Counted from the stretch's first letter, positions 1-7,484 are shown. The stretch is 12,117 bases of DNA from an uncultured bacterium (GCA_903876815.1 CAIRBL010000030.1:1-12117), one strand, 5' to 3'. Translations and numbers: made by a program. The notes: a model not told the origin generated them from the letters alone.

Positions 1-71
1 AATTTACTTGGGGTTCAGCTTTGGGTGCAGCTTTAATAACTATTGGCGCTATTTTAATGACGCTAAAATAA
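1..71 (+). CDS. C-terminal end of an integral membrane protein (partial)
   Basis: The frame beginning at base 3 is open from the window edge to a TAA at 69-71 and encodes 22 residues ending in GAALITIGAILMTLK. This is a small-residue-rich hydrophobic helix followed by a short basic tail. It looks like the last transmembrane helix of a multi-pass membrane protein. The G-A-A-L-I-x-x-G pattern is common at the end of EamA/DMT-type permeases, but so little is visible that this is only a guess. The other two forward frames give no comparable hydrophobic tail. No terminator hairpin was seen between this stop and the tRNA promoter region. Confidence 0.55.
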   Translation, partial: FTWGSALGAALITIGAILMTLK

Positions 72-83
72 AAAATATTTAGC

Positions 84-112
84 TTGAGTTTTTTTGTGTT
101 TTACTTTAAGAT
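84..112 (+). promoter_or_regulatory. candidate promoter of the tRNA-Pro/tRNA-Ala unit
   Basis: A TTGAGT -35-like box at 84-89 is separated by 17 bases from a TAAGAT -10-like box at 107-112. Transcription would begin near 119, about 12 bases before tRNA-Pro. The decamer TTTAGCTTGA around this -35 box recurs around the -35 box at 11528, which supports it as a real element. The -10 box matches the consensus at only four of six positions. Confidence 0.4.
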
Positions 113-130
113 TCAGGCGTTATTTTTTTT

Positions 131-207
131 CGGGGATTAGCGCAGTTGGCTAGCGCGCGTCGTTCGGGACGACGAGGTCGTGGGTTCGAGTCCCGCATCT
201 CCGACCA
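131..207 (+). tRNA. tRNA-Pro (anticodon CGG)
   Basis: The cloverleaf folds fully. Acceptor arm 131-137 pairs with 197-203, with one G-U pair. The anticodon stem CGTCG/CGACG encloses loop TTCGGGA, giving anticodon CGG, which reads CCG. The T arm has GGGTTCGAGTCCC. A is the discriminator at 204 and CCA is encoded at 205-207. The anticodon loop and stem resemble those of E. coli proK. The gene is followed after 8 bases by tRNA-Ala and is probably co-transcribed with it. Confidence 0.95.
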
Positions 208-215
208 TAATATAT

Positions 216-292
216 GGGCTGTTAGCTCAGTTGGCTAGAGCGTTGCATTCGCATTGCAGAGGTCGCGGGTTCGACTCCCGCACAGTCCACCA
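216..292 (+). tRNA. tRNA-Ala (anticodon CGC), copy 1
   Basis: Acceptor stem GGGCTGT (216-222) pairs with ACAGTCC (282-288) and contains a G3-U70 wobble, the classical alanine identity element. The anticodon loop TTCGCAT gives CGC, which reads GCG. The discriminator is A at 289 and CCA is encoded at 290-292. All 77 bases are identical to the gene at 7883-7959. The coding sequence starting at 300 begins only seven bases beyond the CCA end. Confidence 0.95.
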
Positions 293-299
293 AAATTAT

Positions 300-1115
300 A
301 TGCAAAATACTATCTTAAAAGAACAACGTTGTGAGTGCGGTAAACTTTTATTTAAGGGTATTTTTTTGCAAGCTAATTTAGAGATTAAATGTAAACGTTG
401 TGGTAAGATTAATCAAATAGGAGTTATAAAAGACCAAGAAAATAATGATTCTTATTTATTAGTAGTGGATGAATTTGGAGCTATTACTCACGCTGATGAT
501 AACGCCTACCAAATTTTGGGTTATATTCATGATGAATTAGTTGGTAAGCATTTTGCGCTAATTGATAAGGACTTGCCAAAAAGTATTGCTACTCGTTTAA
601 TGCCGCCAAATTCTATTTTATCGTATGATGATTATTTTCAGATAGACACATTTAATTATACTAAGGATAATAAAAAATTAGCAGTCACTGTTTTATTAAA
701 ATTATATAAGCCTACAGAGAAAGAAAGATATGTTCTGGCTTTTGTAAATTTGAGAAAAGAAAAAGATTTGTTCACAGAGGCTAAATTTAGAGATAATATT
801 TGTGATTTTTATTTTGAGGTAGATAAACAGGGGAGAGGAAAATATTTGAGTCCAGAAGTAGAGAGTATTTTTGGCATTTCTTCAGAGATGGGTATTGGTA
901 AGAGTTATTTTGATTTTGTAGCAGAAACAAAAAGAGCAGAAGCTCAAGCTAGATTTAATTATTTTGTCTCTAGAGAAGAAGCTTATCGGGTTTTGGATAA
1001 TTGTGGTTTAGACGTAAAAGGCAATTTCACTCATACGGAATTATTTTTTACTCCTATTTTTAACCAAGATGCCAAGTTTGTTGGCTATCGGGTATTGGGG
1101 TGGTTAAAAAAATAA
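300..1115 (+). CDS. Com-like zinc finger protein with tandem PAS domains
   Basis: The product has 271 residues. Residues 11-38 carry C11-x-C13-G-K-L-L, then E-I-K-C31-x-x-C34, the pattern of the small Com-type zinc fingers (Mu Com family), here presumably binding one zinc ion. Residues about 51-155 form a PAS domain (LLVVDEFGAITHADDNAYQI, then G-Y-x-x-D-E-L-V-G-K), and about 164-270 a second PAS-like domain (F-Y-F-E-V-D-K-Q-G-R, Y-L-S-P-E-V-E-S-I-F-G). There is no kinase, cyclase or helix-turn-helix region and no transmembrane segment, so this is a cytoplasmic sensor with no recognisable output apart from the zinc finger. ATG at 300 was chosen because the open frame upstream runs back through both tRNA genes and no other Met lies before the zinc finger. 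No Shine-Dalgarno site exists, since the tRNA-Ala 3' end occupies that space. The ligand and nucleic-acid target are unknown. Confidence 0.8.
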   Translation: MQNTILKEQRCECGKLLFKGIFLQANLEIKCKRCGKINQIGVIKDQENNDSYLLVVDEFGAITHADDNAYQILGYIHDELVGKHFALIDKDLPKSIATRLMPPNSILSYDDYFQIDTFNYTKDNKKLAVTVLLKLYKPTEKERYVLAFVNLRKEKDLFTEAKFRDNICDFYFEVDKQGRGKYLSPEVESIFGISSEMGIGKSYFDFVAETKRAEAQARFNYFVSREEAYRVLDNCGLDVKGNFTHTELFFTPIFNQDAKFVGYRVLGWLKK

Positions 1116-1140
1116 CTTTCTTTTATTTTTATCTTAAATA

Positions 1141-1149
1141 TGTTATAAT
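1141..1149 (+). promoter_or_regulatory. extended -10 promoter ahead of the giant surface-protein gene
   Basis: TGTTATAAT is a perfect extended -10 element (TG-n-TATAAT), predicting a start near 1156. The region 1121-1126 (TTTTAT) is at best a weak -35 box. The same nine bases occur before the receiver gene at 7397-7405, and a close variant before the gene at 11287. The hairpin at 1177-1207 lies between this promoter and the ATG at 1227. Confidence 0.5.
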
Positions 1150-1176
1150 ATTTTTAATAAATTGAGAGGTTCTAAG

Positions 1177-1207
1177 AAGCCCATATAATTTTTTATATGG
1201 GTTTTTT
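1177..1207 (+). terminator. rho-independent terminator or leader attenuator
   Basis: CCCATATAA (1180-1188) pairs with TTATATGGG (1193-1201) around a TTTT loop, extended by AAG against the following T run. Six T residues follow at 1202-1207. It would end transcripts of the zinc-finger/PAS gene. It also lies downstream of the -10 element at 1141, so it may interrupt transcription into the giant gene. Confidence 0.75.
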
Positions 1208-1226
1208 GATTTAAAAAATATAAACT

Positions 1227-4200
1227 ATGTTGCACAGTAAATTTATTAAGAAAAGCTTTTTTAAATTTTTAATATTAGCTTTAGTATTACAGAACTTTAT
1301 TTTCTTATCGCCAATAGCACATTCAGCTACTTTGCTAAGTGATGATTTTACAGGTACTACTATTGATACGGCTAAATGGATTGAAATAGATACAGCGGGC
1401 GATGGTGGGTCAAGCGGCAATATTCAACAAAACGGGACTTTGACTACTGCTAATGGATATGTTGGTTCTGTTTGGGGTGTTAATGTTTTGACTTCGGCTG
1501 ATAATTTCGATTCTGAGGGCTTAGAGATTTCAGCGTTGATGACTAATAATTCTGATCAACTTTTAGGTTATGGTGATTATAATTTCCAAAGTGCTGGCAC
1601 TAAGGCATATATCATAGATGCTTTGGGCAGTAATAGCGTTTTGGCCTTGGTTTGGAATAATGGTACTTTAGCTGCCAATACTTCTTGTGGAACATTTGCC
1701 GATGGCTCAACTTACAAACTAAAAATTATTTCTGGTGGTTTTGAGGTTTATAAAAATGATGTTTTGCAATGTACTCAAAATACAGCTGTGGCTATTGATG
1801 ATGAAAAAGTATTTTTACAATCATCAGCAGCGGCTAGTGTTTTTGACGATGTGTTAGTGACTGGCACTTCAGCTGGACCAACTATTCCTGGTGCGCCGAC
1901 TTCTTTAACGGCTAGTGCTGGGGATACAGAAGTAGATTTATCTTGGACAGCGCCAGCTTCTGATGGTGGTTCCGCCATTACTGATTATTTAGTTGAATAT
2001 AAATTAAGTTCTGAACCAACAACTTGGTCAACTTTCGCTGACGGTACTTCTACTAACACCACGGCCACTGTAACAGGATTAACTAATGATTTAAGTTATG
2101 ATTTTAGAGTTAGCGCTATTAATGCTGTTGGTACTAGTGTGGCAAGTAATACTGCTGATGCTACACCTTCAGAACCAACTGCACCCGGATCACCAACAGG
2201 ATTGTCTGGTGTTTCTGGCAATAACCAAGCATCTTTATCTTGGACAGCGCCGGTGTCGAATGGTGGTTCCGCCATTACTGATTATTTAGTTGAATATAAA
2301 TTAAGTTCTGAACCAACAACTTGGACAACATTTAATGATGGCGTGTCTTCAGCTACTACAGCTACGGTAACAAGTTTAACTAATGATGTGGTTTATAATT
2401 TTCGCGTTTCTACTATTAATGCTATAGGTACTAGTGCGCCAAGTTCGGTGGCCAACGTCACACCCGGGCAAGCTTTACCATTAACAATCAGTAATTTGGC
2501 TTTATGGCTTGATGCTTCTGATGCAACAACCATCACTGAATCTTCTGGTCTTATTTCTCAGATCAATGATAAGAGCGGTAATAATAAAAATGCTACTGCT
2601 TCTGCTTCGGTTCGACCAACATTAGTTTCTGATGTTTTAAATGGTCGTTCAGTAATGCGATTTGATAGTTCGGATGATTATTTAAATATTGATAGCTCTA
2701 TTACATATCGGACAGTTTTTGTGGTGGCTAAATCGGATGATACAGTGTTTAGTGGCTATGCAGGTATCATTGGTGATTTTACGGGTAGTTCCCCAAACAA
2801 TGGGCATGTATTAAATGGCGTAGATGCTACAACCAAATTGGCTTCTGGTACAAGTAATTATGCTAGTGCTTATAGAAATGGCACTTCTATTCCTGGTTCC
2901 ACTGGTCATGATTTTGCTCCCTTGAATGAATTTTGGATAGGCGCATTTGAGTTATCTTCTAGTTTAACAAATACAACGTCTGCGATTGGTATGGTCAATG
3001 GTGGTGCACGCTATTGGGATGGTGATATAGCTGAAGTGATTGCTTATAGTACAACTTTAAGTACCACAGATCGTGCTTTGGTAGAGGATTATCTTTCTAC
3101 CAAATGGGGCATCACAGTTGCTGGTCCAACTGCGCCAGATGCGCCAACTTCTTTGGGTGCTTCTAAAGGTGATACGCAAATTTCTCTTAGTTGGACAGCA
3201 CCAGCAGACGATGGCGGGGCTTCTATTACAGATTATTTAGTAGAGTACAAATTAAGTTCTGAACCAACAACTTGGTCAACTTTTGCCGATGGTACTTCTA
3301 CTAACACCACAGCCACCGTAACTGGCTTAACTAATGATCTAAGCTATAATTTTCGTGTAAAAGCAACCAATGCTTTTGGTACTAGTGTAGCCAGTGATAC
3401 AGCTACAAAAACTCCTGGAGCACCTACTGCGCCAGATGCGCCAACTATTGGTACGGCTACAGCAGGCAATGCAGAAGCGATAGTGGCTTTTTCTGCGCCG
3501 GCAGATAATGGAGGATCTGCGATCACCAGCTACACGGTTTTATCTTCGCCTGGTGGTTTCACGGCTAGCGGAGCAAGTTCACCTATTACTGTAACTGGTT
3601 TAACTAATGGGACAGAATATACCTTTACAGTTACAGCTACCAATGCTATTGGCACATCAGTTCCATCAGCTGCCTCTAATGCTATTACTCCAAGTCTTTT
3701 GGCTAATCAATTAACAGATGATTTTACCGGCACAACAATCAGTACATTAAAATGGCAAGAAATAGATCCAACGGGCAAAGGAGGTACAGCTGGTAAAGTG
3801 ACACAAAATGGCACATTGTCTATCGCTGATAGTTATTCTGGTAGTTTGTGGGGTGCTACAGCTTTAATTTCTCAAGATAGTTTTGCGGCTACAGATTTAG
3901 AAATTTCAGCAGTTTTAAATACCGCTTCAAGTCCTTTGATTGGCTACGGTGACTATCTATTTGGAACCAGTGGCACAAAAGCTTATTTATTGTATGCCCA
4001 ACATGGCTCAACAGTTTTAGCTTTGTCTTGGGATGGAACTTCCTCTTCTCAAACTACTTGTGGCACAGCGACAAGTGGGGCAACTTTTAAAATGAAAATT
4101 ATTTCTGGTGGTTTTGAAGTATATAAAAATGATGTTTTGCAATGTACCCATAATACTTCTGTGGTGGTAGATAATAAACCAATATTTTTACAAACTTCAG

Positions 4201-7200
4201 CTGCCGCTAGTACTTTTGATAATGTCGTAGTTTATGGAGCCAAGGCTACTGCTGTTGCTCCAGGACAAGTGATTGGTTTGTCAGCCACTGGCATGAATAA
4301 ACAAGCTTTATTGAATTGGGACGCGCCAGCAAGTAATGGTTATGCGGTTATCAGTGATTATAAAATAGAATATAAACTTTCATCAGCAGACACTTGGTCA
4401 ATTTTTTCTGATGGTAGCTCGCAAAATACTAAAACTATAGTAACTGGCTTAATAAATGGATCAACATATAATTTTAGAGTGTCAGCGGTTAATAGTTATG
4501 GCGCCGGTACTGCTTCAGCTACGGCAAATGCTACTGTAGATGCGATAGATGATTTGGTAGTTGTGATCACTGGTGAGAGTAATTCAGGTGGTATTGGTGC
4601 TAATAGTAGCGCTACAGCTGGAGAAGTGGCGCCTCGTTCAGCTGTGCAAATTTTGGAGTTAACTTCCGGAAACTTTTTATTTGAAGATTTAGATATTGGT
4701 ACTAATAATTTACGTGATCATGCTGGTCTTGAAGGCTATTACAATACTAGCCATGGATTAGAGCTGGGACTTGCTAATAATACTGAAGCAAATGCTTTTC
4801 CTGACAATCCTCAAATTCATTTAATCAAAACTGGTCACGGCGGTTCACAAGTTAGTCAATGGAATTATGCGGGTACATATTTTACCAAATTTTTACAACG
4901 TACAGCGGCAGCAAAAACTCAATTATCTGCCAACCCTAAATGGGTGGTGTGGATGAGTATTGGTATTAATGATGGTATTGCGGGTACCAATATTGTTACT
5001 TTTAAAACAAATTTAACTACTTATATTAATAACATTAAAGCAGATTTACCTGGTGCGATTATTATCATGACTCAATTTCAGTCAATGCCAGCTAACTCAG
5101 GTTATCCAACTATCAACGCAGCTTTAGCTGATGTGGCAGCTGAAGAGGCTAATGTTTATGTGGTAGATACAACTACAGCCACTGGCACTGATGGGGCAAA
5201 TCACTGGACTTATGCGGGTTTAAAGACAGTAGCAAATCTGATGACAACAACTACCAAGTCTCAATTAGGACTTATCTATCCAGGTTTACCAACTGATTTA
5301 AGCGCTTCGGTTTCTAATGCTACACAAGTAGATTTAGACTGGACAGCGCCAGTCGCTAATGGTGGTGCGGCCATTACTGATTATTTAGTTGAATACAAAA
5401 TTTCGTCAGGCTCTACTTGGTCAACATTTGCTGACGGAGTGTCTACGGCAACGACAGCTAGCATGACTAATTTAGCAGAAAGTACGAATTATGATTTTAG
5501 AGTATCTACTTTAAATAGCAATGGAGCAGGCAATGCTACTTCGACCAGTGCTAGCACCGGAGATGGCACATCACCTACTATTTCCTCGGTCCTTTCCACC
5601 ACCACAGATTCTACTGCCACCATCACTTGGACAACTAACGAAGCAGCTTCTAGTATCGTAGATCTAGGCTTTAGTACTAGCTATGCAAGCTCTACTCAAG
5701 AAGCAGATACAGACTCAAGAGTAACTTCTCATACAGTTAATCTTTCTAACCTTCTTTCATGTACTCTTTACCACTACCGAGTGAAGTCAAAAGACGCAGC
5801 TTTAAACCTTGCAACTAGTGCAGATAATAACTTTACAACTCTAGGTTGTACAGGAGATGCTACTGTAGAAGAAACTATTAATGAAACAGTTGCTACCTCT
5901 ACTGGCGCTACTATTAATTTAGATACAGGTACAGCTAATATTACTTTAGATATTCCAGCAGGTTTTGACGAGGATGGAGAACAAGACGTAGAGTTTCAAG
6001 TTAACCAACTTAATGCAGATGAAATAATAGTTTCTTTAGGAGCACCTACTAATCTAGAAGTATTAGGAGGTCATGTTTATGACTTTTCAGCTTTCATAGA
6101 TTTAGAGACTACTCTAGATACTTTTGACCAAGCATTAACCCTTACTATTAATTACACAGATGCTGAAGTAAGTGGTTTAGAGGAAACAAGTCTTTCTATG
6201 TATTACTGGAATGGCACTGCATGGGAAGAACTAACAGATTGTACAGTGGATGCAACAGCAAATACCTTGACTTGTACTACAACTCATTTTTCAACCTTTG
6301 CTGTCTTTGGTGAAGAAGCAGCAGTTGTTACCCCTAGTCAAGGTGGAGGAGGAGCTATGATTATTATTCCTTCTCAAGGTTCTGCTAATACAGATATTCA
6401 CGTTGAAATGAACAAAACTAAAGACATTAATTTTACAGATAGCACCAATCTCTTAATGTACATTAACTCTCAAGTAAACTTTAGTTTAAATAACCTTAAC
6501 TACAATCTTAAAGTCACAGATTTAGATTTAACAAATTTGAAAGCTCAATTAACCATAGCAAACTCTAATATTACACTTTCACCAGGTCAATTCGCTTTAA
6601 TAGATTTAAATGAAGATAAAATCAATGATTTAAAGTTAAGTTTTAATGCTTTATTAAATAATCGTTTAGATTTAACATTAAGTTTAAATTGTTTAAATAC
6701 TTTAGTTAAAGAAAAGAATAACCCTACTGTATATTTATTAGAGAATAATATCAAAAGACCAATTCCTAATGAAAAGATATTTTTAAGTCATAATTTTAAA
6801 TGGCAAGATATTCAAAGTTATGACAATTTAGATCAATATCCTTTAGGAGAGTCACTTACTTATGCTACAAATATTTTAACAGACAATACTTTAGTTAAAG
6901 AAAAAAACAATCCTAAAGTATATTTAATCTCTAATAATACCAAAAGACATATACCAAATGAAAAAGTCTTTGTAAGCTACAACTTTAGATGGCAAGATAT
7001 TATTGAAGTAGATAGTTTAAGTTCTTACCCTCAAGGACAAGATCTAGAGTCCAAAGTAAGTACAATACAAACAAAGTTTACTAGAACCTTAAGTTTAAAT
7101 ACTCAAGGACAAGATGTAAGATTATTACAAACCATACTTGCCCAAGACAAAGAAGTATATCCTGAGGGCAAAATAACTGGTATCTTTGGACCATTAACTT

Positions 7201-7310
7201 TAAAAGCTGTCCAAAGCTTCCAACTCAAACATAAGATAGTAAACTCTCCTTATGATACAGGCTACGGCATAGTCGGTCCAAAGACTAGAGAGAAGTTGAA
7301 TGAGGGGTAG
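1227..7310 (+). CDS. giant secreted multi-domain wall protein (FN3, lectin-like, SGNH hydrolase, peptidoglycan-binding)
   Basis: The product has 2027 residues, secreted and probably wall-bound. A Sec signal peptide covers residues 1-33 (basic start, hydrophobic core, AHSA end). Modules follow in this order: concanavalin-like 35-215; FN3 217-315 and 316-413; a different LamG-like lectin module 418-631 (L-W-L-D-A-S-D, R-F-D-S-S-D-D-Y-L); FN3 633-731 and 732-822; concanavalin-like 829-1004, a paralogue of the first; FN3 1009-1105; SGNH-type hydrolase about 1107-1350; FN3 1352-1447; FN3-like 1449-1543; a beta domain 1544-1698; a Gly-rich linker; another beta domain 1722-1824; twin repeats 1825-1887 and 1888-1949; peptidoglycan-binding domain 1950-2027. 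The hydrolase shows G-E-S1118-N, G-G1206-S, G-I-N1248-D and D1322-G-A-N-H1326, matching SGNH blocks I, II, III and V with a one-residue shift in the last. The substrate is probably an acylated glycan (inferred). There is no LPXTG motif or membrane anchor. No Shine-Dalgarno site is visible. ATG at 1227 fits the signal peptide exactly. Confidence 0.85.
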   Translation: MLHSKFIKKSFFKFLILALVLQNFIFLSPIAHSATLLSDDFTGTTIDTAKWIEIDTAGDGGSSGNIQQNGTLTTANGYVGSVWGVNVLTSADNFDSEGLEISALMTNNSDQLLGYGDYNFQSAGTKAYIIDALGSNSVLALVWNNGTLAANTSCGTFADGSTYKLKIISGGFEVYKNDVLQCTQNTAVAIDDEKVFLQSSAAASVFDDVLVTGTSAGPTIPGAPTSLTASAGDTEVDLSWTAPASDGGSAITDYLVEYKLSSEPTTWSTFADGTSTNTTATVTGLTNDLSYDFRVSAINAVGTSVASNTADATPSEPTAPGSPTGLSGVSGNNQASLSWTAPVSNGGSAITDYLVEYKLSSEPTTWTTFNDGVSSATTATVTSLTNDVVYNFRVSTINAIGTSAPSSVANVTPGQALPLTISNLALWLDASDATTITESSGLISQINDKSGNNKNATASASVRPTLVSDVLNGRSVMRFDSSDDYLNIDSSITYRTVFVVAKSDDTVFSGYAGIIGDFTGSSPNNGHVLNGVDATTKLASGTSNYASAYRNGTSIPGSTGHDFAPLNEFWIGAFELSSSLTNTTSAIGMVNGGARYWDGDIAEVIAYSTTLSTTDRALVEDYLSTKWGITVAGPTAPDAPTSLGASKGDTQISLSWTAPADDGGASITDYLVEYKLSSEPTTWSTFADGTSTNTTATVTGLTNDLSYNFRVKATNAFGTSVASDTATKTPGAPTAPDAPTIGTATAGNAEAIVAFSAPADNGGSAITSYTVLSSPGGFTASGASSPITVTGLTNGTEYTFTVTATNAIGTSVPSAASNAITPSLLANQLTDDFTGTTISTLKWQEIDPTGKGGTAGKVTQNGTLSIADSYSGSLWGATALISQDSFAATDLEISAVLNTASSPLIGYGDYLFGTSGTKAYLLYAQHGSTVLALSWDGTSSSQTTCGTATSGATFKMKIISGGFEVYKNDVLQCTHNTSVVVDNKPIFLQTSAAASTFDNVVVYGAKATAVAPGQVIGLSATGMNKQALLNWDAPASNGYAVISDYKIEYKLSSADTWSIFSDGSSQNTKTIVTGLINGSTYNFRVSAVNSYGAGTASATANATVDAIDDLVVVITGESNSGGIGANSSATAGEVAPRSAVQILELTSGNFLFEDLDIGTNNLRDHAGLEGYYNTSHGLELGLANNTEANAFPDNPQIHLIKTGHGGSQVSQWNYAGTYFTKFLQRTAAAKTQLSANPKWVVWMSIGINDGIAGTNIVTFKTNLTTYINNIKADLPGAIIIMTQFQSMPANSGYPTINAALADVAAEEANVYVVDTTTATGTDGANHWTYAGLKTVANLMTTTTKSQLGLIYPGLPTDLSASVSNATQVDLDWTAPVANGGAAITDYLVEYKISSGSTWSTFADGVSTATTASMTNLAESTNYDFRVSTLNSNGAGNATSTSASTGDGTSPTISSVLSTTTDSTATITWTTNEAASSIVDLGFSTSYASSTQEADTDSRVTSHTVNLSNLLSCTLYHYRVKSKDAALNLATSADNNFTTLGCTGDATVEETINETVATSTGATINLDTGTANITLDIPAGFDEDGEQDVEFQVNQLNADEIIVSLGAPTNLEVLGGHVYDFSAFIDLETTLDTFDQALTLTINYTDAEVSGLEETSLSMYYWNGTAWEELTDCTVDATANTLTCTTTHFSTFAVFGEEAAVVTPSQGGGGAMIIIPSQGSANTDIHVEMNKTKDINFTDSTNLLMYINSQVNFSLNNLNYNLKVTDLDLTNLKAQLTIANSNITLSPGQFALIDLNEDKINDLKLSFNALLNNRLDLTLSLNCLNTLVKEKNNPTVYLLENNIKRPIPNEKIFLSHNFKWQDIQSYDNLDQYPLGESLTYATNILTDNTLVKEKNNPKVYLISNNTKRHIPNEKVFVSYNFRWQDIIEVDSLSSYPQGQDLESKVSTIQTKFTRTLSLNTQGQDVRLLQTILAQDKEVYPEGKITGIFGPLTLKAVQSFQLKHKIVNSPYDTGYGIVGPKTREKLNEG
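1963..2027 (+). repeat. intragenic FN3 DNA repeat, copy 1
   Basis: These 65 bases are identical to 2260-2324 and encode the core of FN3 module 1 (GGSAITDYLVEYKLSS and onward). A 35-base part (2001-2035) recurs exactly at 3249-3283 in FN3 module 3, and a diverged copy lies near 5370 in FN3 module 6. Confidence 0.9.
2260..2324 (+). repeat. intragenic FN3 DNA repeat, copy 2
   Basis: This is an exact 65-base copy of 1963-2027 at the same position within FN3 module 2. The DNA is identical while flanking FN3 sequence has diverged, which suggests recent duplication or gene conversion. Confidence 0.9.
3249..3283 (+). repeat. intragenic FN3 DNA repeat, copy 3 (partial)
   Basis: These 35 bases are identical to 2001-2035. 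The protein match between FN3 modules 1 and 3 extends further (ITDYLVEYKLSSEP, then TTWSTFADGTSTNTTATVTG), but the surrounding codons carry silent differences. Confidence 0.85.
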
Positions 7311-7339
7311 AGAGAGCAGCTAAAATATTTAAATTTCTT

Positions 7340-7372
7340 AAATTGTCTCAGCGTATGCTGGGGCAATTTTTT
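7340..7372 (+). terminator. rho-independent terminator of the giant gene
   Basis: A 13-pair stem (7340-7352 with 7357-7369, including two G-U pairs) closes a GTAT loop. A run of T residues extends from 7367 to 7372. It begins 29 bases after the TAG stop of the surface-protein gene and ends just before the promoter of the receiver gene. Confidence 0.85.
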
Positions 7373-7375
7373 ATC

Positions 7376-7405
7376 TTGTAAAATAGAGTTAAAAAATGTT
7401 ATAAT
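7376..7405 (+). promoter_or_regulatory. promoter of the receiver gene
   Basis: TTGTAA (7376-7381) lies 18 bases before TATAAT (7400-7405), which is preceded by the extended -10 TG at 7397-7398. The expected start near 7412 leaves only about seven bases before the ATG at 7419, so the message would be almost leaderless. Confidence 0.6.
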
Positions 7406-7418
7406 AAGCACATAATAT

Positions 7419-7484
7419 ATGGTAACAGAATTGAAAAAAATCTTGATCATGGAAGAGATGAGAAGCCAATGGCCAGAGCCTTAG
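7419..7484 (+). pseudogene. out-of-frame N-terminal fragment of the response regulator
   Basis: ATG at 7419 opens a 21-codon frame reading MVTELKKILIMEE before running into a TAG at 7482-7484. K-K-I-L-I-M-E is the first beta strand and the start of the acidic pocket of a receiver domain, and it belongs to the protein encoded from 7469 in another frame. The break is near 7454-7459, where GAAGAGATGAG replaces an expected GAAGATGAG (E-D-E). An extra GA dinucleotide is the simplest explanation. Loss of one base would also restore the frame. Confidence 0.75.

Noticed and set aside
180..299. Upstream extension of the PAS gene's open frame, starting at 180
   Set aside because: It runs through tRNA-Pro and tRNA-Ala, and the first Met outside the tRNAs (300) starts just before the zinc finger.
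1211..1420. Minus-strand open frames, also at 1775-1978, 3344-3526, 7262-7450, 9602-9790, 9992-10213 and 10543-10806
   Set aside because: All lie opposite well-supported genes or terminators, lack recognisable domains and look like shadows of plus-strand coding.
2098..2289. Plus-strand 63-codon frame inside the giant gene
   Set aside because: It lies out of frame within FN3 modules 1-2, which are clearly coding. No independent start signal is present.
1941..3310. Repeated units as a CRISPR array
   Set aside because: The repeats are coding FN3 modules about 300 bases apart, with no short regular spacers.
7434..7440. Run of seven A residues as a programmed -1 frameshift site in the receiver gene
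   Set aside because: Slippage there would destroy strand 1 (I-L-I-M-E), which is intact in the first frame. The frame change must occur later, near 7454-7459, where no slippery sequence exists.
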